From assembly GCA_022827055.1 (NCBI GenBank), contig JAJDTR010000062.1, positions 1 through 64,000 on the forward strand: DNA of 64,000 nt. The letters run 5' to 3'. Every line of letters begins with the position of its first letter. The first letter of the stretch is position 1. The position numbers and the translations under genes are program-made. This document shows positions 36,496 through 44,952 of the stretch, one piece after another. Origin of the DNA: Candidatus Poribacteria bacterium. GTDB lineage: Bacteria > Poribacteria > WGA-4E > JAJDTR01. The notes below the pieces were generated by a model. The model was given only the letters and a program-made list of their open reading frames with translations, was not told the DNA's origin and did not search any database.

Positions 36496-36825
36496 CTAGA
36501 TTTTGGCTCGCCACGTCTTTATTAAGTCTATGAATTTATCTACTACCTTAATTCCAATCAACTTTATTGCTGACAACAATGCTATAACTGAAAACGCAGT
36601 TCTAACTACATTTGACGGATCAATATAAGGTATCTTTATCGTTTGCGAAGACACAATTATTGAAGAGATTATAAATATGTACCAGGTTCGGTTAGATTCT
36701 TTTGAATCATCTGATACTGACTTTGCGATAAGAGCTGCGGCTTCGAGTATTTCTCTATTTGATCTTCCCTTATCAGATTGCCTAGCCAATCTATCTTTGA
36801 TTGCATTAGTTGTCTTCTGTTCCAT
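36496..36825 (-). CDS. Two-TM protein, candidate Panacea-partner toxin
   Basis: 109 residues. The N-terminal 45 residues are charged and helical (DRLARQSDKGRSNREILEAA), then two membrane segments (TWYIFIISSIIVSS, VRTAFSVIALLSAIKLIGI) and a basic end. Its start lies inside the last 20 bases of the Panacea gene, so the two are translationally coupled. Panacea antitoxins are known to be paired with many unrelated toxins, some of which are membrane proteins; the toxin role here is inferred from position only. It is not related to the cTM or M200 families. Confidence 0.65.
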   Translation of the reverse strand: MEQKTTNAIKDRLARQSDKGRSNREILEAAALIAKSVSDDSKESNRTWYIFIISSIIVSSQTIKIPYIDPSNVVRTAFSVIALLSAIKLIGIKVVDKFIDLIKTWRAKI

Positions 36826-37291
36826 TCAACTTTTCCAGATAGTATAGTCGAATAAGTTCATTTGGTATTGTTTGAATCTTTAATTCATAGACTGCCTTAT
36901 ACCAAGGAGATCCCTCCTCATGAGTTATGGCAGATAAACCGAACGCATCATAATCGTTGTACACTTCCCATATTCTATCTAGGAAATCAGTAAGATTTTC
37001 TTCATCACGAGGAGGAAGTTTCGCTTCTACTCTTTTAATTCCCCTCCACTCCATTGCTTTGCTACCAATTGGACGACCACCCCAAATCTTGAACTCATGA
37101 TACAGAACTTCTATCACGGGACCATAATCCCATGCTTGCACAGGCTCTACGATTAAAGGTTTTCCCTCTATTGCTAAATGCCACCCATGAGCTAGAAACA
37201 CGAGTTTGTTTATCATCATTGGAGTGATACCTATATTGTCTTCATCACCCCTACCAAGAAAACAATTGGCTATGGCTTTGGAAGTGTGCAT
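36806..37291 (-). CDS. panA: Panacea-domain (DUF4065) antitoxin-like protein
   Basis: 161 residues. The Panacea/DUF4065 signature is plain at residues 25-75: INKLVFLAHGWHLAIEGKPL followed by VEPVQAWDYGPVIEVLYHEF. The family includes SocA and phage GepA-type proteins and acts as a general antitoxin domain. It overlaps the two-TM gene downstream by 20 bases. The region (35.2-37.8 kb) is AT-rich, consistent with a transferred module. A promoter is proposed at 37388-37416. Confidence 0.82.
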   Translation of the reverse strand: MHTSKAIANCFLGRGDEDNIGITPMMINKLVFLAHGWHLAIEGKPLIVEPVQAWDYGPVIEVLYHEFKIWGGRPIGSKAMEWRGIKRVEAKLPPRDEENLTDFLDRIWEVYNDYDAFGLSAITHEEGSPWYKAVYELKIQTIPNELIRLYYLEKLNGTEDN

Positions 37292-38085
37292 AATTCACTC
37301 CTTTTTTCTAGGGTTTATCCGATAGGTGACTATGTGTCAAATTTTCCAAATGCAATTCCTTTCAACATCAGACAATAAACCGGTAAAATTATACTACATT
37401 ACATATGTTAACGCAAAGCGAAAAGAACATCGTCTCTTCGCTTTTATAAAATCAATGAATTAATACAAATCTCCGACGAAATGCTAACACTGCGGTTGGG
37501 TGTGACCAGCGTCAAATGTCCAAAAGTAAGTGTGAAATTGACAACACATCGAAAAATGTCATGTTCCTGTCATACGCTAAAAACTCAGTGGTAATCTGGC
37601 ATTTTTGCGATACACCACATAATGCTGTATGACAGTATCGTCTTCGAATGACGGGTGAATTCGTCACTCCGCAATTTAGTGCAGACCTACCGATGAAATA
37701 CCTATTGCTAGTAATTTCCCTAATCATCGCCTGTGGTGAAATTCCACATGTTCACAACAATAGCAAGTTATTCTGCACTTACAGCTTAACCAACGTTCTG
37801 AATAGATGAGAATGGTTACTGTGGGGTTAGTAGACAACGGCTGGTATGCTAATTGCGCAGGAGCGCACCAGTCGGCGGGGACTACGTGCGAAAATTAATA
37901 AGGGTTGGTTTGGACATCCTTCACACTCCTTGAGTTACGGAATGCTGGCTCAGCGGCGCCGGTTTGAGATGGCGCTGCAGTCAGCTGTGCTTTTTTCATT
38001 TCGGCCTGTTATTGATGCTGCTCAATCTGCGCTGCATTCGTCCACAAATACACGTATGGACGCATCAAGGCTAAGAAACGGCCCG
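37292..38085. other. AT-rich spacer upstream of the Panacea pair
   Basis: Apart from the promoter at 37388-37416 I see no supported feature. Short open frames at 37512 and 37846 have no ribosome site, composition or similarity to support them. Confidence 0.4.
37388..37416 (-). promoter_or_regulatory. Promoter of the Panacea pair with TAACATATGTA spacer
   Basis: On the minus strand: TTGCGT, 17 bases, TATAAT. The spacer starts TAACATATGTAATGTAG, strikingly like the spacers of the promoters at 61382 and 63835. It lies about 95 bases before the gene. Confidence 0.5.
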
Positions 38086-38352
38086 TTATGTTATCCACTT
38101 TATTAACGGAATGATTAAGATCGCGACGCCGACGGCTAACGGAACGATGCCAACCGAGTGATAGAAAAGTCTGTGCTTGCCGGTTTTATTTCTTGATTTC
38201 CGTAAAATGAAACATCCGACAGTTGCCGAGATACTTGCTACACTAAACTCTTGGACGATTGTCCACGAGTCTAAGCGAGGCTGGAGATACACTGTTATTG
38301 CCCCGATGATCAAACCCCATATAAAGTAGGTAATGTATTCGATGACAACCAT
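38086..38352 (-). CDS. Small multi-TM hypothetical protein
   Basis: 88 residues from MVVIEYITYFIWGLIIG, or 98 if a TTG at 38382 is used, which would overlap the gene upstream. Three or four membrane segments (YFIWGLIIGAITVYL, ASISATVGCFIL, VGIVPLAVGVAILIIPLI). Last gene of the second membrane cluster. No clear ribosome site; it is probably coupled to 38370. No family recognised. Confidence 0.5.
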   Translation of the reverse strand: MVVIEYITYFIWGLIIGAITVYLQPRLDSWTIVQEFSVASISATVGCFILRKSRNKTGKHRLFYHSVGIVPLAVGVAILIIPLIKWIT

Positions 38353-38369
38353 TTTTACCACAGGCGGTG

Positions 38370-38672
38370 TTAATACAACCAATCGAAAAAGGCATTTGTC
38401 AAGATTGCTACCCCGATTCCCGTGAAGACAGCTGCGATTGCTACACAGTAAAAGACAGATTTACAGCGTTTGTATCTGATCTCTCCGAGCGCGAAAATGC
38501 CACTGAACGTGAGCACGGCGCCGAAAATGTGGAGCGCGTCAGCGTTAATGTGCGCGCCGATGAGCAGAGCAGAAATGCCCGCCATTATCACAACGGCGAA
38601 TGGAACCGGCATACCTCTACGGGAATCTGGCGCTCTGTCCGGGAAATTCATTGAGTAAGGACGATGTTTCAT
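38370..38672 (-). CDS. Small multi-TM hypothetical protein
   Basis: 100 residues, four hydrophobic segments (VPFAVVIMAGISALLIG, ADALHIFGAVLTFSGIFAL, VFYCVAIAAVFTGIGVAILT). Same size and layout as its downstream neighbour, with GxGVAIL shared near the C-terminus, so the two may be distant paralogues. Function unknown. Confidence 0.55.
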   Translation of the reverse strand: MKHRPYSMNFPDRAPDSRRGMPVPFAVVIMAGISALLIGAHINADALHIFGAVLTFSGIFALGEIRYKRCKSVFYCVAIAAVFTGIGVAILTNAFFDWLY

Positions 38673-38780
38673 AACTCAATCTCCTCAACTATCACGCTTT
38701 GGCATCTAGGGTATGTCTTGCGAGGGAGCGACGTACAGTTTGGAGTGCCCATGTCCCTACTCACGCCGGAATGCCTGTCG

Positions 38781-39083
38781 CTATCGGACCTTCTTTGCCC
38801 GCCCCCACAGCAGTACCGCGGTCACAGCCAATCCGTTAGCGAACACCGGAATCGAGTTTTGCGGGTTGCCGGTTTCTAACATCACAGCAATTCCCATGCA
38901 TGCACCAAATACAAACGCTATCGGGTAAACGTAGAGGAAAAATGTAACGAACCCGCCCAACGGTGTTCTCTGCTCGGGCACTCTTCTCTTCTCCCGCAGA
39001 TAGAGGCACATGAAGGTTATGGCACTCAAAAGACCCATGAGTGTAATCAGTAGAAGGCTGGTGTCGTCACTCAAATTCAACAT
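38781..39083 (-). CDS. Small multi-TM protein, family cTM copy 2
   Basis: 100 residues. The core MGLLSAITFMCLYLREKRRV, PLGGFVTFFLYVYPIAFVFG aligns with 30391 and 39160, but the N-terminal membrane segment is shorter. GGTGATGC precedes the ATG. It ends in a basic tail (WGRAKKVR). Confidence 0.6.
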   Translation of the reverse strand: MLNLSDDTSLLLITLMGLLSAITFMCLYLREKRRVPEQRTPLGGFVTFFLYVYPIAFVFGACMGIAVMLETGNPQNSIPVFANGLAVTAVLLWGRAKKVR

Positions 39084-39159
39084 TGCATCACCTTTCCGAT
39101 TGATCGACTACCTCCACACCTGATACACATGGACGGTGCGCTTTCACTTCCGCGTTTAT

Positions 39160-39573
39160 CTAACCATGATTTTCGGTTGGTTGCTTTTCGCCTTTCTCAA
39201 TGGATGCGCCTTTCCGCTTTTCCTCTACGTAGAAAAACACGGCGGAAAGGGCTGAGAAAAAGGTCAGTCCTGTAATCAGGGGTAGAAAACTGTCTTCAAT
39301 CCCAGCCATAAACAAACTTGCGCCTACTCCTAGAATAAAACCCCCTAGTAGGAAGTAGTGAAGAACCATCATGAAACCCTCCAACGGCTTCTTTTCGCTT
39401 GGAGGTTTTCGCTTCTCGTCCAGATAAAGGCACGCATAAGTTATGGCAGACAAGAAACCCATGGGTGCACAGAATGTTACAAATTCGTTGTCGACATCAA
39501 ATTTTACTAATGGGAACAGTAAACCGATATTCAAGACCGAACATACAACAGCGAGTGTGCGAAAGAATGACAT
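39160..39573 (-). CDS. Small multi-TM protein, family cTM copy 3
   Basis: 137 residues, the closest relative of 30391: EFVTFCAPMGFLSAITYACL, EKKPLEGFMMVLHYFLLGGF, FLPLITGLTFFSALSAVFFY. It has a longer charged C-terminus (EEKRKGASIEKGEKQPTEN). The M200 copy 3 gene ends 67 bases upstream. Confidence 0.65.
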   Translation of the reverse strand: MSFFRTLAVVCSVLNIGLLFPLVKFDVDNEFVTFCAPMGFLSAITYACLYLDEKRKPPSEKKPLEGFMMVLHYFLLGGFILGVGASLFMAGIEDSFLPLITGLTFFSALSAVFFYVEEKRKGASIEKGEKQPTENHG

Positions 39574-39640
39574 TGTACTGTTCTCCCGATTAACATTCAG
39601 TGTTCAAGGCAATCAATCAAACCGCGGCTTTTACATGTCA

Positions 39641-40237
39641 CTATTCGTCGGAGGCGAAGGGTTGGGACTTTACCAAGTGGTTTACATATCCTTCAATGCC
39701 ACCATCCGACTCAAAAACATGCGTAAAGGCATCGTGGGTGGCGAACGCCTCTTCAATTTGCGAGAGTACAGCATTGGCGGCGTCGCCGAACGCCTCTTCA
39801 ACGTCCGCACGCACCGAAGCGGGAAGCGAGCTCTTGATAGTGAATGGTTCCTGTCCTTCCCCGTGAGTTTCCTGAGCGGCACGTATAACTTCGTACACGA
39901 CTAATCTTTTTTTACGGCGGTCTAATAGATGTCCATAAGCATCACTACGAACATTTGTTGCGGCACGCGCGGGCGGCAGCGTTTCGATGTGATCCTGTGC
40001 GCGCTGGAGGTCATCTTTGGTCCATTCGTCTAGGCTAGGAAACAATCCGGGGTTCTTACGGTTTATGCGTGCAACGTCAGGATGGTGTAAAATCTCTTCT
40101 ATGGTATAGCCTGCCTCAATGAGCCTTTCCAGTGTTGGAGTGACATCGTCGTGTTGAATGGTGCTCATCCAAAAAACAAAAATGCCTAAAAGTAATACGA
40201 CGATGAAGATTACCGCCAGACCCTCTAATCTGTGCAT
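39641..40237 (-). CDS. Paralogous single-TM protein, family M200 copy 3
   Basis: 198 residues from MHRLEGLAVIFIVVLLLG. The first ATG is preceded by TTG-AAA-ACC just as copy 1 is by TTG-AGA-ACC, so the leader is homologous. Motif 1 is changed (LIEAGYTIEEILHHPDVARI); motif 2 is conserved (EPFTIKSSLPASVRADVEEA, FGDAANAVLSQIEEAFATHD). The middle (residues 55-110) is unrelated to copies 1 and 2. Confidence 0.7.
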   Translation of the reverse strand: MHRLEGLAVIFIVVLLLGIFVFWMSTIQHDDVTPTLERLIEAGYTIEEILHHPDVARINRKNPGLFPSLDEWTKDDLQRAQDHIETLPPARAATNVRSDAYGHLLDRRKKRLVVYEVIRAAQETHGEGQEPFTIKSSLPASVRADVEEAFGDAANAVLSQIEEAFATHDAFTHVFESDGGIEGYVNHLVKSQPFASDE

Positions 40238-40289
40238 GGTTTTCAATCCAATCTTACGTTACGGTTTTTTAATACGGCTGGCAATGCTC

Positions 40290-40679
40290 TCAGGATTTCC
40301 GCTTTTCCTCTAAGTAGAAGAACACCGCGACGACGGCGCAGGAATAGGTCACTGCCGGGAGCAGCAGCAGTACATTACCATCCATCCCGATTTTCATCAA
40401 ATATGCACATATCTGTATGATAAAATACACCAATAAAAAACAGTCAAGAAACTTTATGACATCATTCCACGGCTTCTTCTCGCTTGGACGTTTTCGCTTC
40501 TCCGACAAACATCGGCAGGTATAATGTATGCAGAACAGGAATCCCATGGGAGAATAGATGATCACAACTCTTCTGTTCTCAGATCCATATCTGTTTTCTA
40601 ATTCATATTGTACTGCTAGAACCACCAGACCGATCACCAGGAGGATGCATATTCCGGCGAGTATGTTCAAGAACGACAT
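40290..40679 (-). CDS. Small multi-TM protein, family cTM copy 4
   Basis: 129 residues. Shares IYSPMGFLFCIHYTCRCLSE, KRKRPSEKKPW, and the C-terminal AVTYSCAVVAVFFYLEEKRK. It has an extra charged stretch (ENRYGSENRRVV) after the first membrane segment. The spacer of 52 bases to the M200 gene repeats the arrangement in the first cluster. Confidence 0.65.
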   Translation of the reverse strand: MSFLNILAGICILLVIGLVVLAVQYELENRYGSENRRVVIIYSPMGFLFCIHYTCRCLSEKRKRPSEKKPWNDVIKFLDCFLLVYFIIQICAYLMKIGMDGNVLLLLPAVTYSCAVVAVFFYLEEKRKS

Positions 40680-40791
40680 TGTAGGTATCTCCGGAAAACG
40701 TCAAGTGGTCTATGTAACATCACAAATCGCGGCTGTTTCACACATGTGTGCCGACGCATGCGGTTTGTTCGTGTTTTTTCATGCCGCTTGA

Positions 40792-41183
40792 TTAAGAAGC
40801 TTGATTTTTCTCTCCCATGTTGTGTGGAGATTTCAGCCTCTCTTCCAAATAGGCGCAGGCGGCGGCCGCCGCAAGAATGTTAGACAAGCCCGTAGCCAAC
40901 GACGACAACTCGCGGTGATCGTAAACCCGCATAATACCAAAATACTAGCTGCTATAAATAGCATAGTCATGAGTTTCTCAAATAGATTGATTGGTTGTTT
41001 CTTGGCGTCCGGGGTTGTCTTGCTGATTCGCCATAGGCAAGTATACGACACGGCAATCAATAGCCCAGTCGGTACTCCATATGCTACGAACTTATCTTCA
41101 ATGTCCGTTTTGATACTGAGGACAATGTAAAAAACCACTAACCCGAATGCGATGGTGAAGATAATCCAAGCAATCTTTGACAT
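40792..41183 (-). pseudogene. Small multi-TM protein, family cTM copy 5, frameshifted
   Basis: The frame from 41183 gives a normal N-terminal part (VAYGVPTGLLIAVSYTCLWR, FEKLMTMLFIAASILVLCG) but then an arginine-rich end (SCRRWLRACLTFLRRPPPAP) that does not fit. Shifting frame near 40905-40915 gives LSSLATGLSNILAAAACAYL, EERLKSPHNMGEKNQAS, stop at 40792, which matches the family C-terminus. A single indel explains this; a sequencing error is also possible. Confidence 0.7.
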
Positions 41184-41309
41184 TGCATCTCCTTCTTGAT
41201 GGATATGCCGGACTCTGGTTGATTCACGTGGATAGCGCGATTTTGCCTTCGCAAATGACAGAAATCGAGATAAGCTGACATCGCTCGTGTCAACACGCCG
41301 AGAGGTAAG

Positions 41310-41738
41310 TTATTCGAAATAGACTCCCCTTTCTTTCATGTCCTTGATAAAATCATCAATTATTGGGGCGACACGGTCATCATAACCAACTTCATGGAGT
41401 TCTTCCGTCAAACGCGTCCTATAATCCTTGAGGAATTGTTGACGTTTCTCCAGGGATAGACCAGACAAATATTTAGCGGTTTTTGTGCGTCCATCTTCAC
41501 GAAACGGCGCGGTAATCCACTCAAACACCTTTGCTCGGAGTTCATTCACCGTCGAAAATACCGGTATTTCGGATACGGGTATCTTCAGTACCGGTATCTC
41601 GGGTACTGAAATTTCGGGTACTGGTATTTCGAGGATCGGAGTGTCGGCTTTAAACAGCGCGAGTACGCCGAGCTGGAGTACACACAGCACAATAACGAGT
41701 GGTAAGGTGAATCGCAGGATTTTCTGAGCGTAAGACAT
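41310..41738 (-). CDS. Single-TM protein with five-residue repeats
   Basis: 142 residues. N-terminal membrane segment (LRFTLPLVIVLCVLQLGVLAL), then about five tandem copies of a P-x-x-E-I/K-I pentamer (PVPEISVPEIPVLKIPVSEI), encoded by 15-base DNA repeats at 41562-41636, then a helical domain (LSLEKRQQFLKDYRTRLTEE). The proline-rich repeat looks like a rigid stalk holding the domain away from the membrane. It is the second gene of the cluster. No family recognised. Confidence 0.65.
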   Translation of the reverse strand: MSYAQKILRFTLPLVIVLCVLQLGVLALFKADTPILEIPVPEISVPEIPVLKIPVSEIPVFSTVNELRAKVFEWITAPFREDGRTKTAKYLSGLSLEKRQQFLKDYRTRLTEELHEVGYDDRVAPIIDDFIKDMKERGVYFE

Positions 41739-41815
41739 AGATACATCTCCCGTTCAGGCAGTGTGGTCCGCGGCGACAAGCGCCGGGTACCGTACCGGAC
41801 CGTTTTTCGGTATCC

Positions 41816-42460
41816 CTATTCCGCAGAGGGGGCGAATCGGACATCCACCAAGTAATTCACAAATCCTTCAGGGCCTCCGTGTGATTCCAAGGCACGCGCG
41901 CGAGCATCGTCGGTGGAATATGCCTTTTCGATTTCCAAGAGTAAGGCATCGGCGTCACCGCCGAACGCCTCCTCGACCCTCATACGCACCGAGGCGGGAA
42001 GGGAGTTCTCGATAGTGAACGGTTCCTCGCCTTCCACGTGGGTTTCAAGAGCGGCAATGATAACTTTGTGCACGGCTAACTTTTTGACCATGGGCGCGTT
42101 TCGGAGTTCCCGTTCTATACTTTCTGCCACACTTTCCGCATACGATATTTTTAACTGTTCGAGTCCTTGATCGATCACGGCGAGTACTGCGCCTACGAAC
42201 CGCGCGTCGGATTTAGTCCAGTCGTCCGGATCAGGAGGCACTGCGTTGGTAGGAAATCGGATTTCTCCGCGGGTAAGACGCGCAATCTCGGGGTGTTGCG
42301 CTATCTCTTCGGGAGAATAACCCTCGGCAATAAGCCATTGGATTGTGTGGCTGAATCCGACGCCTCGAATCGTAGGCCGCCAGAAATCAGCGAGACTTAT
42401 GACCAAACTGACGCCGAGAATTGATGCGGTTATGAGTAAGAGTTTGTGCAAGATTCTCAT
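41816..42460 (-). CDS. Paralogous single-TM protein, family M200 copy 4
   Basis: 214 residues from MRILHKLLLITASILG. The most divergent copy: motif 1 is LIAEGYSPEEIAQHPEIARL, followed by an extra insert (TRGEIRFPTNAVPP). Motif 2 is intact (EPFTIENSLPASVRMRVEEA, FGGDADALLLEIEKAYSTDD, GGPEGFVNYLVD). It is probably the first gene of the second membrane cluster; the same position is taken by an M200 gene in the first cluster. Ribosome site weak. Confidence 0.68.
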   Translation of the reverse strand: MRILHKLLLITASILGVSLVISLADFWRPTIRGVGFSHTIQWLIAEGYSPEEIAQHPEIARLTRGEIRFPTNAVPPDPDDWTKSDARFVGAVLAVIDQGLEQLKISYAESVAESIERELRNAPMVKKLAVHKVIIAALETHVEGEEPFTIENSLPASVRMRVEEAFGGDADALLLEIEKAYSTDDARARALESHGGPEGFVNYLVDVRFAPSAE

Positions 42461-42963
42461 ACGATCTTGTGTCCCGGTTATGTGAATTGGATTGCGCGGG
42501 AATCCGGGTTTTCGCATAATGGGTGAATGCGAACGTCAACCGTTGAGATTACGATTTCTTGAGAAGACATCAAGCGGCACGGATAGTATAGCGCATTTCT
42601 CGGCGATTGTAAAATTCTAACGTATGTTGGTGATAACATCGACGCCGGTAATCCTTCATCCGGAGTCAGCGACGGAAATGGTGGGCAGAGGATCTCTATC
42701 GCGCTCAATATCCATTCGCTTGATTCCACCCTACGGATTGTTGATTTTTGTCGAAAATAGACGGGCGCGGGGATCGTGGTGTGGTGGGCGAGGACGGCAG
42801 GAGGCAAAATCGGTGCGTTGATTACGAAAGGCTGGTGGGCAGTGCCCACCCTACAACGGCGGCGTTTTGACGAATAAGAACGGGCGCGGGAACCGCGCAC
42901 ATACGGAGGCAATGGTGCGGTTGGTTGAGTGCTCTATGGAAAGGCTCTAGAGGAGGACGATTC
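42461..42963. repeat. Spacer with hairpins before the sialidase-like gene
   Basis: It holds a CTATCG...CTTGATT unit (42692-42727), the hairpin TGGTGGGCAGTGCCCACC plus CTACAA (42834-42857), and GGGCGCGGGAACCGCGC plus ACATACGG (42883-42906). AGGAGG at 42951-42956 is the ribosome site of the next gene. No gene seen. Confidence 0.6.
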
Positions 42964-43908
42964 ATGATGTATTGCGCTGGAAAGATTTTTGAACCGATTC
43001 CGAACTTCCCGTCTTGTCACGGGTCAACGATCGCCGAGCTGCCCGACGGTGATCTTCTTGCCGCGTGGTATGCCGGATCGCGGGAAGGGGCGAAAGATGT
43101 GGCTATCTTCACCTCAAGAAAGCGACAAGGCAGCGATCGCTGGATGTACCCGAAAATGATCGTGAACACGCCGAACTGCTCGGAGGGGAACCCGGTGTTG
43201 TTTGTCGATGCGAATGGTCAAATCTGGCTATTCTACGTTACGATGTACGGCGAACGATGGACGGAGTGCAAGGTGTATTACCGAAAATCGAATACGATGG
43301 GACGTAATTGGGGCGAGAGGAGTATTCTCCGCGACGAGTTGGGGTGGATGACGCGCAACAAGCCGCTTTATCTCTCAAACGGCGATATCTTGCTGCCGGT
43401 CTATGACGAATGCAGTTGGAGTTCCATGGTGATGATTTCCGGCGATGGGGGCGAGACGTGGAACACTTACGGCGATTTGTTTAGCCCGAAGGGAGTAATC
43501 CAGCCAACGGTTGTTCAGCGGGAAGACGGTAGTCTGCTGATGCTGATGCGCAGCCGGGATGGCGAGATTTGGCGTTCAACCTCGGATGATTCGGGACGGA
43601 CTTGGAAGGCGGCGCACCCGACGGAATTGCCGAATCCGAACTGCGGCGTCGATATGGCCCGCCTGCACAGTGGAAACATCGCACTCGTCTACAATGACAC
43701 GCCGCACGGGCGAACGCCTTTGACTGTCGCGCTATCGATCGACGAGGGGGAAACGTGGGGATACAAAAGGGATCTCGAAACGGAGGAGGGGGAATATTCC
43801 TATCCCGCGGTTATCCAAACGCGTGACGGCGGTATCCATGTCACGTACACCTACCGGCGGGTCAGCATCATGCACGTAGAAATCGATGAGGCGTGGATTC
43901 GGGGATAG
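42964..43908 (+). CDS. Sialidase-like (BNR/Asp-box) six-bladed propeller protein
   Basis: 314 residues from MMYCAGKIFEPIPNFPS, with AGGAGG 7 bases upstream. Asp-box motifs S-x-D-x-G-x-T-W at 159-166 (SGDGGETW), 207-214 (SDDSGRTW) and 258-265 (SIDEGETW), with a degenerate one at 109-116. The start region (CHGSTIAELPDGDLLAAWYA, GSREGAKDVAIFTSRK) matches the exo-alpha-sialidase-like family found widely in sugar-degrading bacteria. No signal peptide is seen, so it probably acts in the cytoplasm or is exported by another route. Catalytic competence cannot be judged; a cryptic glycosidase or carbohydrate-binding role is equally possible. Confidence 0.8.
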   Translation: MMYCAGKIFEPIPNFPSCHGSTIAELPDGDLLAAWYAGSREGAKDVAIFTSRKRQGSDRWMYPKMIVNTPNCSEGNPVLFVDANGQIWLFYVTMYGERWTECKVYYRKSNTMGRNWGERSILRDELGWMTRNKPLYLSNGDILLPVYDECSWSSMVMISGDGGETWNTYGDLFSPKGVIQPTVVQREDGSLLMLMRSRDGEIWRSTSDDSGRTWKAAHPTELPNPNCGVDMARLHSGNIALVYNDTPHGRTPLTVALSIDEGETWGYKRDLETEEGEYSYPAVIQTRDGGIHVTYTYRRVSIMHVEIDEAWIRG

Positions 43909-44136
43909 GGTTGTTTCGCCATTTGTCCGAAATACGAGTGCACAAATGGTAATATTGGAACAAATAATATTAGGTGACTTGAAGTTAGCAACTTGTTATA
44001 AGCCACTAGCTAACCATCGCTTTAGATAATTGAGCAAGTTAATATACGAGGGGTGATTTCTACTAAGGTGGGCAGTTACGAATGCGATCGCACTCACCAA
44101 CCTAAAATTCTGTCACGGAATGAGTTGCATAGAATC

Positions 44137-44352
44137 TTAAGCGTCCATAAAATCTTCCCATTCTATTCCGAGTTGTTTCACTATCTTTTTTACAGTGTGA
44201 ACTGCAAACTCATTGGAATTATAGGATATGACTGTAGATTTATCCGGTAATGATGGGTTTCTCCATTTATAATGAGAACCACTATTGCGCTTTTCCAATT
44301 CTATGCAACCTAGAGCATTGAGTTTTTTCAAAATAATACGGCGTTTCGCTAT
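44137..44352 (-). CDS. hicA: HicA-family toxin, copy 2, without a standard start codon
   Basis: About 71 residues. The HicA signature is clear: KKLNALGCIELEKRNSGSHY with catalytic H, KWRNPSLPDK, and a C-terminal VKKIVKQLGIEWEDFMDA. Where copy 1 and copy 4 have ATGA overlapping the hicB stop, this locus has ATAG, so the expected start is ATA. The first usable codon is TTG at 44331, which would remove the first half of helix 1. Toxin output may be low or absent. Confidence 0.7.
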   Translation of the reverse strand: MAKRRIILKKLNALGCIELEKRNSGSHYKWRNPSLPDKSTVISYNSNEFAVHTVKKIVKQLGIEWEDFMDA

Positions 44353-44687
44353 GCTTGAAGATACACTTCTCTAGGCGGAGTATTCAGTTCATTTAAGTTA
44401 AGGGACACAAGAGAAGAGGTCTTCCGAGCACGAAATGTACTCCTGTTTTTACTGTACTGATGAAGTTTCTTCTCAGCATAAATTGACTCCGGTAATTCTT
44501 TCCCTAAGTCTTCATACAATTCTAAAACTGACACAAATGCATCAATTGTATTGTCTAATGCATCATCTATGGTTTTACCTTCCGTTATAAGTTCTGGAAG
44601 TTCCTTACAAGTAACAGTATAAACTTGCTCTGGCTGATATTCCAAAATCACAGTCAATACGAAGTGGACTGTAACTTGATTTTTCAC
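44349..44687 (-). CDS. hicB: HicB-family antitoxin, copy 2
   Basis: 112 residues starting at GTG, with AGGAGA 9 bases upstream. The HicB fold covers residues 8-60 (FVLTVILEYQPEQVYTVTCK, ELPELITEGKTIDDALDNTI, DAFVSVLELYEDLGK). The C-terminus is basic (KLHQYSKNRSTFRARKTSS), which could bind DNA. Organisation hicB then hicA, as in copies 1 and 4. The region is AT-rich. Confidence 0.85.
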   Translation of the reverse strand: MKNQVTVHFVLTVILEYQPEQVYTVTCKELPELITEGKTIDDALDNTIDAFVSVLELYEDLGKELPESIYAEKKLHQYSKNRSTFRARKTSSLVSLNLNELNTPPREVYLQA

Positions 44688-44724
44688 AGCTATGTATCTC
44701 CTAAATATTATTTATCAAAGTTAG

Positions 44725-44744
44725 TGATACGCAAAATCGTATCA
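44725..44744 (-). promoter_or_regulatory. Candidate HicB operator
   Basis: TGATACG and CGTATCA face each other across 6 bases, 38-57 bases upstream of the hicB copy 2 start. A small palindrome here fits autoregulation by HicB, but binding is inferred only from position. Confidence 0.45.
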
Positions 44745-44952
44745 GTGTAATTTTGTAGCCTCATTAAGTATATTATATACTTTCTAGATGCACAATTCAA
44801 CCCTCTATCATGCAGGGGCACTGGTTCTTTCCTATAATTACCCCCAAAATCTAGACAGTTAAATAAGAGATCTTTTCGACTAGAAAAATGGTCATCATCT
44901 GAGCGAAAATTAGACTCGGAAACGCCAAGAAAAAGAAAGGAGTTTCTCCACC

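Noticed and set aside
37846-38106. 86-residue frame upstream of the second membrane cluster
   Set aside because: No ribosome site, mixed composition, and it overlaps the end of the opposite-strand gene.
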